From positions 49,561 to 113,560 of the forward strand of contig CACZIT010000011.1 in the NCBI GenBank assembly GCA_902781315.1: 64,000 bases of DNA. Reading direction: 5' to 3'. Below, in pieces: positions 31,862 through 38,926 of the stretch (its first letter is position 1; every line of letters begins with the position of its first letter). The DNA is from an uncultured Prevotellaceae bacterium (GTDB lineage Bacteria; Bacteroidota; Bacteroidia; Bacteroidales; Bacteroidaceae). Made by a program: the position numbers and the translations under genes. The notes beneath the pieces were generated by a model that did no database searches, had not been told where the DNA came from, and saw only the letters and a list, made by a program, of their open reading frames with translations.

Positions 31862-32099
31862 CGTCGTATTGTTTTTTGAGTTCTACTTTATATGTTTTTT
31901 CTATCGTGTGGTAGCCGTTGTTATCGGCTTTCCGTAGGCAAAGTTAGAGTGAAAAAAGATTCCTTGCAAGCATTTTAGTGTTAAATCGGTTTAACATTGT
32001 TACAGTTTTTTCGGGGGGTAAGAAACAAGAATCCCCATGTTTAGGGCGTTTGTCGCGGTTTTACCCCCGAAAAAGGGCGAAAAAATTGTAACACAAAAG
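31700..32099. repeat. Direct duplication, copy 1 (lipoprotein 5' end plus promoter region)
   Basis: This stretch is nearly identical to 33428-33866, apart from the 49-nt deletion inside the gene and a divergent patch near 32010-32035. It includes a CAAAGTTA box (TAACTTTG on the minus strand), so each copy carries its own promoter. Confidence 0.88.
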
Positions 32100-32134
32100 C
32101 GCCCGCCAGGTCATGAAAGCCAGGCGGGCGCGGC
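32100..32134. terminator. Hairpin between duplicated lipoprotein genes
   Basis: GCGCCCGCC and GGCGGGCGC form a 9-bp GC stem at about 32099-32133, followed on the plus strand by GGCATCCTTTT. It could end transcripts from either side; the minus-strand lipoprotein gene ends 190 nt away at 32324. The 32135-32323 stretch holds no gene I can support. Confidence 0.45.
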
Positions 32135-32323
32135 ATCCTTTTCAGGAAATTAAAAAGCAATTTGTTAGGTTGTAATCTGTTGTCGGAATGTGTCGTTATT
32201 GCCTATTTCAGCGAAACTTTGAAGGTTTAAGGCTCCCGGCCTGCCGGCGAGAGCGTCAGCACGTAGAGGCAGCTTGCATAACAAAGTTATCTTCCCTGTA
32301 TAATAAAGAATCGTTCTCATAAT

Positions 32324-32872
32324 TTAATAATTATAATGTTTAGTAACTTTTACAGAAATTGTTGATTCATCAAGTTTGGGGTATAATCCCCAGTAATAAA
32401 AGGACGTAAAGCTTTGCTCATGGAATCCTCCGCTTAAGCGAATAGTAAGATTCAAAGTAAGTCCATCTTTTGCAGAAACAATTTCATGCTTGACAAGATA
32501 ATAGCCAAATTGCTCTACATCTTCTTGCCCAACAACAAGTGAGTAACGTTCGAAATCTATTTCAGGAAGTTTCTCACTTCCGTGATACTTTTCAGAGAAT
32601 TCATCATAGCTATGAATGATGATACAAGAACTATTTCTAGATTCAAAGAAATAATTTTCTCTTGATCCGTTTGGAAGTGCTTTACTCATAAAAGAAGTCA
32701 ATTCTTCCGATGCTTTTACAGGAGAGTAGACTCCTTCCTTCGTTTTAGAGGTTGCAGGCTCTTCCTGCTGGTGCGAGTCGGGTTGCTCGGGCGGATTGTC
32801 GTAGTCGCTGGAGCAGGCGGCGAGGGCTGCGGTGAGCAGCAGGGTGCCGAAAAGGTAAACTAGTTTCTTCAT
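32324..32872 (-). CDS. Family lipoprotein of unknown function (copy A)
   Basis: The 182-residue protein starts at ATG 32872: MKKLVYLFGTLLLTAALAACSSDYDNPPEQPDSHQ, a lipoprotein signal nearly identical to that of its neighbours. The mature part has a small alpha/beta pattern shared with the other members (SCIIIHSYDEFSEKYHGSEKLPEIDFERYSLVVGQ; FYYWGLYPKL). It is AT-richer than the surroundings after the first 45 residues, suggesting a conserved signal joined to variable bodies. No family name is known to me. The 22 upstream in-frame codons from ATG 32962 are not plausible. Confidence 0.75.
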   Translation of the reverse strand: MKKLVYLFGTLLLTAALAACSSDYDNPPEQPDSHQQEEPATSKTKEGVYSPVKASEELTSFMSKALPNGSRENYFFESRNSSCIIIHSYDEFSEKYHGSEKLPEIDFERYSLVVGQEDVEQFGYYLVKHEIVSAKDGLTLNLTIRLSGGFHEQSFTSFYYWGLYPKLDESTISVKVTKHYNY

Positions 32873-32897
32873 TGTCGTATTGTTTTTTGGTTTTACA

Positions 32898-33053
32898 TTA
32901 TATATATTTTTTTTCTTCAACTCTTTTAATGCGTGAGATATAATTGAAATCAACCGTTTCAAATTCCCCTGATTCCATTAATACAGAAACGTATTTGTTG
33001 ACATCAATATTGTCTGGAACAGAAATGTCATAATAATCAATAATTACTTCCAT
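32898..33053 (-). CDS. Short ORF overlapping the end of the next lipoprotein gene, possible gene fragment
   Basis: The ORF of 51 codons starts at ATG 33053 inside the last codons of the 33044-33646 gene (ATGGAAGTAA contains both its start and that gene's stop). It reads MEVIIDYYDISVPDNIDVNK, then YVSVLMESGEFETVDFNYIS. The VLMESGEFETVDFNY part recalls the propeptide end of subtilisin-like proteases (L-x-x-SG-x-F-x-x-VEPN), so it could be the relic of a larger secreted protein, but it could also be a genuine coupled small protein. Coding appearance is fair, function unknown. Confidence 0.4.
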   Translation of the reverse strand: MEVIIDYYDISVPDNIDVNKYVSVLMESGEFETVDFNYISRIKRVEEKKYI

Positions 33054-33646
33054 TTTGTATAGTTCCATGTAAAACCTTTAAAGTCTCCTTGTATTTTGGA
33101 AAATATTCCCCAGAAATATGACAGATGGATACCTGCATAATAGTGGTAATTCTGTTCCATTATATTGACTTCATTATGGTCAGCATAGCAGAGTACGTTA
33201 ATCCCAAAGTAGCTATCCTTCTCTTTAGGAGGAGTACCAGACAAACAATGACCTATAATGAGTGTATAATCGTTAAAATTTATTTCAGGAATGACTTTGT
33301 CTCCCAAATACCTCTGCTGCAATTCTTCCATATTGTTAATGACATGGTAAACAGGCCAACCAGCATGGTCAGAGTACTGTTCAGTATCCATATAGAAATC
33401 TGTTTCCAGAATATTTCCGTAGACATCGGGCGGTGGCAACGCCTCATCGAAGAAAGCCTTCACCTCGTCGCTGACGGGTACGGTGGAGATGACGGTGTAG
33501 TCCTTTGAGGCTCCTTCTTCCTGGGTGATGTCAACGCTGTCCTGATGCGAATCAGGCTGCTCGGGTGGATTGTCGTAGTCGCTGGAGCAGGCGGCAAGGG
33601 CTGCGGTGAGCAGCAAGCCATTGAGGAGGTAAAACAGTTTTTTCAT
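33044..33646 (-). CDS. Family lipoprotein of unknown function (copy B, intact)
   Basis: The 200-residue protein begins MKKLFYLLNGLLLTAALAACSSDYDNPPEQPDSHQ and continues SVDITQEEGASKDYTVISTVPVSDEVKAFFDEALPPP. The domain pattern matches copy A and the broken copy: VYHVINNMEELQQRYLGDKVIPEINFNDYTLIIGH, and a C-terminal YFWGIFSKIQ. Its first 75 codons and promoter are duplicated at the broken copy 1.7 kb away. The promoter box CAAAGTTA is at about 33724-33731. Confidence 0.8.
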   Translation of the reverse strand: MKKLFYLLNGLLLTAALAACSSDYDNPPEQPDSHQDSVDITQEEGASKDYTVISTVPVSDEVKAFFDEALPPPDVYGNILETDFYMDTEQYSDHAGWPVYHVINNMEELQQRYLGDKVIPEINFNDYTLIIGHCLSGTPPKEKDSYFGINVLCYADHNEVNIMEQNYHYYAGIHLSYFWGIFSKIQGDFKGFTWNYTKWK

Positions 33647-33866
33647 CGTCGTATTGTTTTTGAGTTCTACTTTATATGTTTTTTTCTATCGTGTGGTCGC
33701 CGTTGTTATCGGCTTTCCGTAGGCAAAGTTAGAGTGAAAAAAGATTCCTTGCAAGCATTTTAGTGTTAAATCGGTTTAACATTGTTACAGTTTTTTCCAA
33801 AAAACGCGATGTTTAGGGCGTTTGTTGCGGTTTAGCCCCCGAAAAAGGGCGAAAAAATTGTAACAC
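33428..33866. repeat. Direct duplication, copy 2 (lipoprotein 5' end plus promoter region)
   Basis: This is the counterpart of 31700-32099. It covers the 5' third of the intact lipoprotein gene, its leader, its TAACTTTG promoter box and about 130 nt further upstream, ending AAAAAATTGTAACAC in both. Confidence 0.88.
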
Positions 33867-33907
33867 TCCCACGGGTGGTTTTGCTTTGAAATGTAACTTT
33901 TTTCTCG

Positions 33908-33915
33908 TAATTTTG
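33908..33915 (+). promoter_or_regulatory. Promoter -7 box for the TPR/HTH gene
   Basis: TAATTTTG followed by CAGCAAG lies 41 nt before ATG 33956. Confidence 0.5.
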
Positions 33916-33955
33916 CAGCAAGATAAGGCGCTTCGTGCGTTCAAGATGAATTCAG

Positions 33956-35617
33956 ATGAAGATGAAACGATTATGTCGATTTATGCTTCTGCTGCTCCTG
34001 ATGGGGTGCGGACGCGGTGACCAAGTGGCGTGGCAGCAGTTGGCGCAGATAGACTCGCTGCTGAACAAGGAACTCGCTGACTCAGCGTGGAGGGAGGTGC
34101 AGCGCGTGGACACGGCGGCTATGACCGACGAGGTGCGTGCCTACTATCGGCTGCTGCGCGTGCAGGCCATGTGGAAGGCTTACGTGCCGGTGGCGTCGGA
34201 CTCGCTGCTCGACTTCAGCCTGGCTTTCTACAAGGCGCACGGCCCGAGCAATCTGCTCGCCCGCACCTATTATTATATGGGGGCGGTGCAGAGCGAGCAG
34301 GGCAAGACCGGCGAGGCGGTGGAGAACCTGAAGCAGGCCGAACTGCTGGCAGCCGACGTGGGCGACCAGCTGTTGCGCAGCAAAATCTGCAACCGGCTGG
34401 AGGACATCAACTTCACGGCAGGCGACTATCCGACGGCGTTGCGCTATGCCAAGGAGGCCGTGGCCTGCTGTCGGGGGTTGAACAACCCGAAGTTGCTGGT
34501 GGAAGACTACGAGGTGCTGGCGGTGGCCTATCATCATGTGGGGAAAACCGACAGCGCGCTCTACTACTTCGAACAGTGCATTCCGCTCATCGCATCGGTG
34601 AGCAAGGAGGAGCAGGCCCACGTGCTGGCCAATCTGGGCGTGTACTACAAGAACCTGGGCAGCGTGCAGAAGGCCGAGGAGCTGCTGCGGCGCTCGCTCG
34701 GCATCGAGCCTCACGGCTTTGCCTACCGTTCGTTGGCAAGTCTCTATGCCGAACGGGGCGACACGAAGCAGGCTGAGCAGATGTATGTGAAGGCGCTGGA
34801 GGTGGCCCGCCGCTCCGATACGCGCATCAGCACGCTGCAGGCTTTCAGGGAGTTGAAGATGCAGCAGGGCGACTACCGCCGCGCCAACGACCTGGCCTCG
34901 GAGATAGCGCAGCTGAAAGACTCCGTAGACCGGCTACGGCGGGAGAACAACGTGGAGCGACAGCAACAGCAGTTTGACAAGCGCGTTGAGCACGAGCAGC
35001 TGGAGACGGGCAGGCGCACGGCGTGGCTGTGGAGTGGGGTGTTGCTCGCCGTGCTGGCGGTGGGAGCAGGACTTTCCTACCAGCGGAAACGGCACAGCGA
35101 GAGCAAGCTGCAGGCGCTGCAGCGACAGATGGCGGAGAACGCGCAGGCCATTGAGAAGGTGAAGGAGGAGGCTGCCCGCACCCAGCAGCTCATGGACTCG
35201 ATGGCTTCCGACAATCGCCGGTCGCGAGGGCAGCTGCAGTATGCCAACGAGCGGCTCACACAGCTGGAGCAGGCGCAGGAGGACACCCTGGAGCGGATGA
35301 AGAAAAACTACGTGCAGCAGCTGTCGCATGGCTGTGTGCTCTACGAGCAGTTCATGGCGGGCGGCAACACGAAGAACTGGTATAAGCGCGACTATCAGGA
35401 CTTCGAGACTTACTACTGCATACGCGACATTCCGTTCTCGGTGGTGCTGCAGGAGGGTTATTCGTTGCTTTCGCCCCAACAGCGCTTCACCCTCATCATG
35501 AGCCACCTGGGGAAGAGCGATGAGGAGATTCGCGAAATGATGGGACTCACCGATGCGGCATGGCGCACGATGCAGTCGCGAATGAAAAAAAAGATAAATA
35601 CTGATGGCGATTTCTAA
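33956..35617 (+). CDS. TPR lipoprotein with transmembrane helix, coiled coil and C-terminal HTH-like region
   Basis: The 553-residue protein has a lipoprotein signal (MLLLLLMGCGRG), TPR repeats at about 80-310 (ARTYYYMGAVQSEQGKTGEAVENLKQAELLA; AHVLANLGVYYKNLGSVQKAEELLRRSLGI), one transmembrane helix at about 355-378 (WLWSGVLLAVLAVGAGLSY), a long coiled coil to about 450, and a C-terminal segment LLSPQQRFTLIMSHLGKSDEEIREMMGLTDAAWRTMQSRMKKK like a LuxR-type HTH. The layout is that of a membrane-anchored regulator, as at 5957. It has no partner gene in the same operon; secreted proteins with HFGGRR tails follow after a repeat region. Confidence 0.82.
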   Translation: MKMKRLCRFMLLLLLMGCGRGDQVAWQQLAQIDSLLNKELADSAWREVQRVDTAAMTDEVRAYYRLLRVQAMWKAYVPVASDSLLDFSLAFYKAHGPSNLLARTYYYMGAVQSEQGKTGEAVENLKQAELLAADVGDQLLRSKICNRLEDINFTAGDYPTALRYAKEAVACCRGLNNPKLLVEDYEVLAVAYHHVGKTDSALYYFEQCIPLIASVSKEEQAHVLANLGVYYKNLGSVQKAEELLRRSLGIEPHGFAYRSLASLYAERGDTKQAEQMYVKALEVARRSDTRISTLQAFRELKMQQGDYRRANDLASEIAQLKDSVDRLRRENNVERQQQQFDKRVEHEQLETGRRTAWLWSGVLLAVLAVGAGLSYQRKRHSESKLQALQRQMAENAQAIEKVKEEAARTQQLMDSMASDNRRSRGQLQYANERLTQLEQAQEDTLERMKKNYVQQLSHGCVLYEQFMAGGNTKNWYKRDYQDFETYYCIRDIPFSVVLQEGYSLLSPQQRFTLIMSHLGKSDEEIREMMGLTDAAWRTMQSRMKKKINTDGDF

Positions 35618-35642
35618 ACTTTTTTGTAAATTTGCAGTCAAA

Positions 35643-35760
35643 TGAGTAAAGGAGTTTCAAGGAGTTGCAAGGAGTTCAAGGAGTTTCAAGGAGTCCAAGG
35701 AGTTTCAAGGAGTCCAAGGAGTTCCAAGGAGTTCAAGGAGTCCAAGGAGTTTCAAGACAA
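35643..35760. repeat. About 10-nt repeats (AAGGAGTTTC family)
   Basis: About eleven copies of AAGGAGTTTC, AAGGAGTTGC, AAGGAGTCC or AAGGAGTTCC run head to tail, ending TTCAAGACAAAGG. This is the same family as 14510-14690. The next 60 nt have TACACTCCTxxx-type repeats and GTAAATC repeats. Confidence 0.88.
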
Positions 35761-35828
35761 AGGTCTACACTCCTGCCTCCTACACTCCTAAATCGTAAAT
35801 CAGTAAATCGTAAATTCGCAAACTAACC

Positions 35829-36596
35829 ATGATGAAGAAGATGTTGATGACGGCAGTGCTGACGACGATAGTCGTAGCCGCACAGGCAATGAGCTTTACC
35901 CAGGCACGGCAAGAAGCTCTGTTCCTCTCCGACAAGATGGCGTACGAGCTGCGCCTGACGATGGATCAGTATGAGGCTGTCTATGAGATCAATCTGGACT
36001 ACTTCCTCAGCATCAGGTATTCCGACGATGTGTTCGGCATCTACTGGAACCGCCGCAACACCGACCTGCGCTTCGTGCTGACGACGTGGCAGTATCGCCG
36101 TTATATCACCACGGTGGACTTCTATCAGCCCGCCATCTGGCGCAGCGGCTCGTGGGTGTTCAGCATCTACTCGCGCTACGACCGTGGCAACCACTTCCGC
36201 CAGCCGCCGACGGTCTACGGCACCTATCGCGGTGGCCGCAACCGTGGCACCATCAGCTACTACGAAGGTCGCACCATTGCGAAGCCCTCTGGCCGCCACA
36301 TTGGCACGGGCAACGGATGGAACGTGCAGCCGCAGGGCAGTGGCAACAACCATTTCAGCCAGCCCAACAACAATGGCCGCTCGACGGGCACGGGCTATCA
36401 GCCTGGCACGAACAACCGCTCGACAGGCACGGGTAACCAGGGCACGCGCCGCTTCGGCACGACCACGCAGGGCAGCAACGGCAGCAATGCACAGAAGCCG
36501 GCCGGCACTCAGCCGCAGCGGAAGTCGCAGCAGTCGGCCACGAATCGTCCTACAACGCAGTCGAACGGCAGTGGTCACTTCGGTGGCAGGAGATAA
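35829..36596 (+). CDS. Secreted protein with Gly/Asn/Thr-rich tail ending HFGGRR (paralog 1)
   Basis: The 255-residue protein has a signal peptide (MMKKMLMTAVLTTIVVAAQA), then a conserved head MSFTQARQEALFLSDKMAYELRLTMDQYEAVYEINLDYFLSI, where the Asp-Lys-Met-Ala-Tyr-Glu-Leu motif recalls CpxP/Spy-like helices. A middle with GIYWNRRNTDLRFVLTTWQYRRY comes next, then a low-complexity tail rich in G, N, T and S ending GSGHFGGRR. A paralog with the same head and tail lies at 37511-38566 on the other strand. Envelope stress or surface function is conceivable; there is no named family that I recognise. Confidence 0.75.
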   Translation: MMKKMLMTAVLTTIVVAAQAMSFTQARQEALFLSDKMAYELRLTMDQYEAVYEINLDYFLSIRYSDDVFGIYWNRRNTDLRFVLTTWQYRRYITTVDFYQPAIWRSGSWVFSIYSRYDRGNHFRQPPTVYGTYRGGRNRGTISYYEGRTIAKPSGRHIGTGNGWNVQPQGSGNNHFSQPNNNGRSTGTGYQPGTNNRSTGTGNQGTRRFGTTTQGSNGSNAQKPAGTQPQRKSQQSATNRPTTQSNGSGHFGGRR

Positions 36597-36606
36597 CAGG
36601 ACTGAA

Positions 36607-37272
36607 ATGAGTTGCCGACTATTACTGGTGCGCCACGGCGAGACCGTGGACAATGTGAACCGAATCATGCAGGGTCAGACGCAAGGACGTCTGACCCTGA
36701 ACGGTATTGAGCAGGCCCGCGAGTTGGGGCGGCAGTTGCGCGGCGAGCACATCGATGTTTTTCTCTCAAGCGATCTTGCCCGGGCCGTGGAGACGCTGAG
36801 GATTATCGTGGAGGAGAGACCCACCCCCAGCCCCTCCCGAGGGGAAGAACCCACCCCCAACCCCTCCCGAGGGGAGGGGGGTGAAATGCCTTTGTGTGAC
36901 AATAATCCCCTATCCGAAAGAGTATCTACCCCCCTCCCTGCAGGGAGGGGCAGGGGGGTGGGTCTTCTTCCTTCTGGGAGGGGCAGGGGGGTGGGTCTTC
37001 TCCTTCGCGAGCGCGACTGGGGCTCGTTCACGGGGCGTTACATTCCCGACCTGAAGGACGAGGTGTGGCCCGACGACATTGAGACGCTCGAACAGATGAA
37101 AGCTCGCGCCCGTAGGTTTCTCGACTACGTAAGGGACCACTACCAGGGCAAGACCGTGCTGGCCGTCGGACATGGCATCATCAACAAAGCCATCCAGAGC
37201 GTCTACACAGGAAAACCGATGAACGAAATCCAGAAGATGGCGAACTGCGAGGTTCGCGTTTTAGAGTTGTAA
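36607..37272 (+). CDS. Histidine phosphatase family protein with a repeat insertion
   Basis: The 221-residue protein starts at ATG 36607, 10 nt after the preceding stop. The phosphatase core is LLLVRHGETVDNVNRIMQGQTQGRLTLNGIEQARELG (RHGE catalytic His), then SSDLARAVETLRII, RERDWGSFTGRYIPDL (the catalytic Glu region) and VLAVGHGIINKAIQSV (second His). It should dephosphorylate a small metabolite, as in phosphoglycerate-mutase-like or alpha-ribazole phosphatases. Residues about 69-132 are a REPIN-like insertion with both hairpins doubled (PTPSPSRGEEPTPNPSRGEGG and two AGRGRGVGLL units), placed between the Ala-Glu-Thr helix and the RERDWG loop. Confidence 0.88.
   Translation: MSCRLLLVRHGETVDNVNRIMQGQTQGRLTLNGIEQARELGRQLRGEHIDVFLSSDLARAVETLRIIVEERPTPSPSRGEEPTPNPSRGEGGEMPLCDNNPLSERVSTPLPAGRGRGVGLLPSGRGRGVGLLLRERDWGSFTGRYIPDLKDEVWPDDIETLEQMKARARRFLDYVRDHYQGKTVLAVGHGIINKAIQSVYTGKPMNEIQKMANCEVRVLEL
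36815..37003. repeat. REPIN-like element with doubled ends inside the phosphatase gene
   Basis: Two left-type units (ACCCACCCCCAGCCCCTCCC and ACCCACCCCCAACCCCTCCC, each with a hairpin) face two right-type units (GGGAGGGGCAGGGGGGTGGG, twice) around a spacer of about 60 nt. It stays open over 63 codons. Confidence 0.9.
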
Positions 37273-37278
37273 TTCTCC

Positions 37279-37428
37279 TCTCACCCGCGACGAAGTCGCC
37301 TCTCAACTTTCTCAACCGCCCGAAGGGCTTCTCACCCGCGACGAAGTCGCTTCTCAACTTTCTCAACGCCCGAAGGGCTTTCTCAACCGCGCGCAAGCGC
37401 CCCTCACCCGCGACGAAGTCGCCTCTCC
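37279..37428. repeat. Hairpin-rich intergenic repeat
   Basis: Three near-copies of CTCACCCGCGACGAAGTCGC (GCGAC-GAA-GTCGC hairpin) alternate with CTCTCAACTTTCTCAAC and GCCCGAAGGGC (a second mini-hairpin) or CGCGCAAGCGC. Each hairpin has a tight GAA or CAA loop. It lies between the phosphatase gene and a terminator. Confidence 0.85.
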
Positions 37429-37436
37429 TAACTAAA

Positions 37437-37470
37437 AAAAGCCTCAGACCATCAACGGCCTGAGGCTTTT
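37437..37470. terminator. Bidirectional terminator
   Basis: AAAAGCCTCAG and CTGAGGCTTTT pair perfectly over 11 bp with a 12-nt loop. It sits between convergent genes and would end both the phosphatase and the HFGGRR paralog transcripts. Confidence 0.9.
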
Positions 37471-37510
37471 CACGTAATTATAAAATGTATGAAATAGAGA
37501 GAATTAATCC

Positions 37511-38566
37511 TTATCTGCGTCCACCGAAGTGACCACCGCCACCGTGGCTGCTGCCACCACTGCGACTGCCTCCGCTCATGGAACCGCTGCTGTGGCTACC
37601 GCTGCTGCGCGAGGGAGAAATCGAGCGGCTGGGAGTGCTCATCGAGCGGCTGGGGGCACTCATCGAGCGGCTGGGAGTGCTCACCGAGCGATTAGGAGCA
37701 CTGACCGAGCGGTTGGGAGTGAACGTGCGGCGCGGAGCAGTGGTCTCGGAGCGCGACGGGGTGTTCAGTTGGCGACCAACAGTGGTGCGTGTGCTGCTCT
37801 GGCGCGTTCCGCCGAAGTTACCGTTCTGGTTGCTGTAGCCAGGCTGTGAGCTGCGGCTGTTGCCGGGCATGGCTTGCTGGCGGTTGGGAGTGCTGCCCTG
37901 CACGGGAGCCATATTGCGATGGTTCACGTTGCCTATGTTGCGGTTGCCGTTACCACTGTTGCCATTGCCACGGTTGCCGAAGCCCCGGTTGTGGTTGCCT
38001 GCGTTGCCACGGTTGTCGAAGCCGCGGTTGCCGCGTCCGTAGTCGCCGCGCTCAAAGCGGTTGTGCATACCGAAGTGGTCGTTGCGGCTGCGTCCGACGG
38101 GTGCGAAGCTGCGTCCGTGGTACCAGGAACGTCCGCCGTTCATGTGCCAGGCGTGTCCGCCGCGATAGACGCTGTAGAAGCGGGGGCGTCCGAAGTAGAA
38201 GTAGTCGCGATGCGGGTAGCGGGCATAGATGCCGAAGTGCCAGTAGCCTGCGTTCCAGTAGAGGGGACGATAGAAGTAGGTGGCATCGAGGTACATGCGG
38301 TACTGCCAGTCGAGGAGGATATAGCTCAGGTCGAGGTTGCGGCGCTCCCAATAGATGCCGTAGAGGTCGGCCTGCGTGTTAACGCCCATGAGGTAGTCGA
38401 GGTTTACCTCGTAGGCTGCTTCATACTGCTCTTCCGTGAGGTTGAGCTCATAGGCCATCTTGTCGGTCAGGAACAGAGCCTGCTGGCGGGCCTGCTCGTA
38501 GCTCATGGCGCTTGCCGATGCTACGAATGCGAACAGTGCCACAAGGGCGATCATCATCTTCTTCAT
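37511..38566 (-). CDS. Secreted protein with Gly/Asn/Arg/Ser-rich tail ending HFGGRR (paralog 2)
   Basis: The 351-residue protein starts at ATG 38566 (MKKMMIALVALFAFVASASA, signal peptide). The head MSYEQARQQALFLTDKMAYELNLTEEQYEAAYEVNLDYLMGV and the following GIYWERRNLDLSYILLDWQYRMY match paralog 1 closely. The tail is much longer: GN/R repeats (NRGFDNRGNAGNHNRGFGNRGNG), then a decapeptide-like series of S-P-S-R-S/T-M-S motifs (SAPNRSVSTPSRSMSAPSRSMS), then GGHFGGRR. The repeated 3' part is very GC-rich. A TATCTTTG promoter box is at 38636-38643. Confidence 0.78.
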   Translation of the reverse strand: MKKMMIALVALFAFVASASAMSYEQARQQALFLTDKMAYELNLTEEQYEAAYEVNLDYLMGVNTQADLYGIYWERRNLDLSYILLDWQYRMYLDATYFYRPLYWNAGYWHFGIYARYPHRDYFYFGRPRFYSVYRGGHAWHMNGGRSWYHGRSFAPVGRSRNDHFGMHNRFERGDYGRGNRGFDNRGNAGNHNRGFGNRGNGNSGNGNRNIGNVNHRNMAPVQGSTPNRQQAMPGNSRSSQPGYSNQNGNFGGTRQSSTRTTVGRQLNTPSRSETTAPRRTFTPNRSVSAPNRSVSTPSRSMSAPSRSMSTPSRSISPSRSSGSHSSGSMSGGSRSGGSSHGGGGHFGGRR

Positions 38567-38635
38567 AATCATTATGGTTTTAAAAGTTGTTGATATTTTC
38601 GTTTGTAACTCTCGCTTGTGAATCTTTTCACGTTG

Positions 38636-38643
38636 CAAAGATA
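38636..38643 (-). promoter_or_regulatory. Promoter -7 box for HFGGRR paralog 2
   Basis: The reverse complement reads TATCTTTG, 69 nt upstream of ATG 38566. Confidence 0.5.
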
Positions 38644-38699
38644 CGACGAAAAAAATAGCTTCCAAAAGGATTTTCCCTAAAGTGGGAGGGGAAAATCCC

Positions 38700-38865
38700 T
38701 ATAGTTAGTTGAGAGTTCTTTCTCCGTTTCGCTACGAAAGCGTCGCTTCGCGCCGAGCGGAGAGTTGAGAGTTGAGAGACGGTTTTTGAGTTTAGAGTTT
38801 TAAGTTTAGAGTTTAGAGTCAGTTGAGAGTTTTAAAGTTTAGAGTTTGGAGACGGTTTTTGAGTT
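38700..38865. repeat. AGAGTT-type short repeats upstream of the aminotransferase gene
   Basis: Repeated GTTGAGAGTT, GTTTAGAGTT and GACGGTTTTTGAG segments surround one hairpin-like TTTCGCTACGAAAGCGTCGCTTCGCGC. No gene is visible in 38667-38926. Confidence 0.7.
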
Positions 38866-38926
38866 TTTCCGTGTGGGATGCAATAAAATAAGGTGCGCGC
38901 GCGTTATAGTAATAAACAAGGACAAA

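Noticed and set aside
37511-38593. Plus-strand ORFs rich in Cys or Val/Ala opposite HFGGRR paralog 2
   Set aside because: They mirror the low-complexity repeats of the real gene; the minus-strand frame has a signal peptide, promoter and a paralog.
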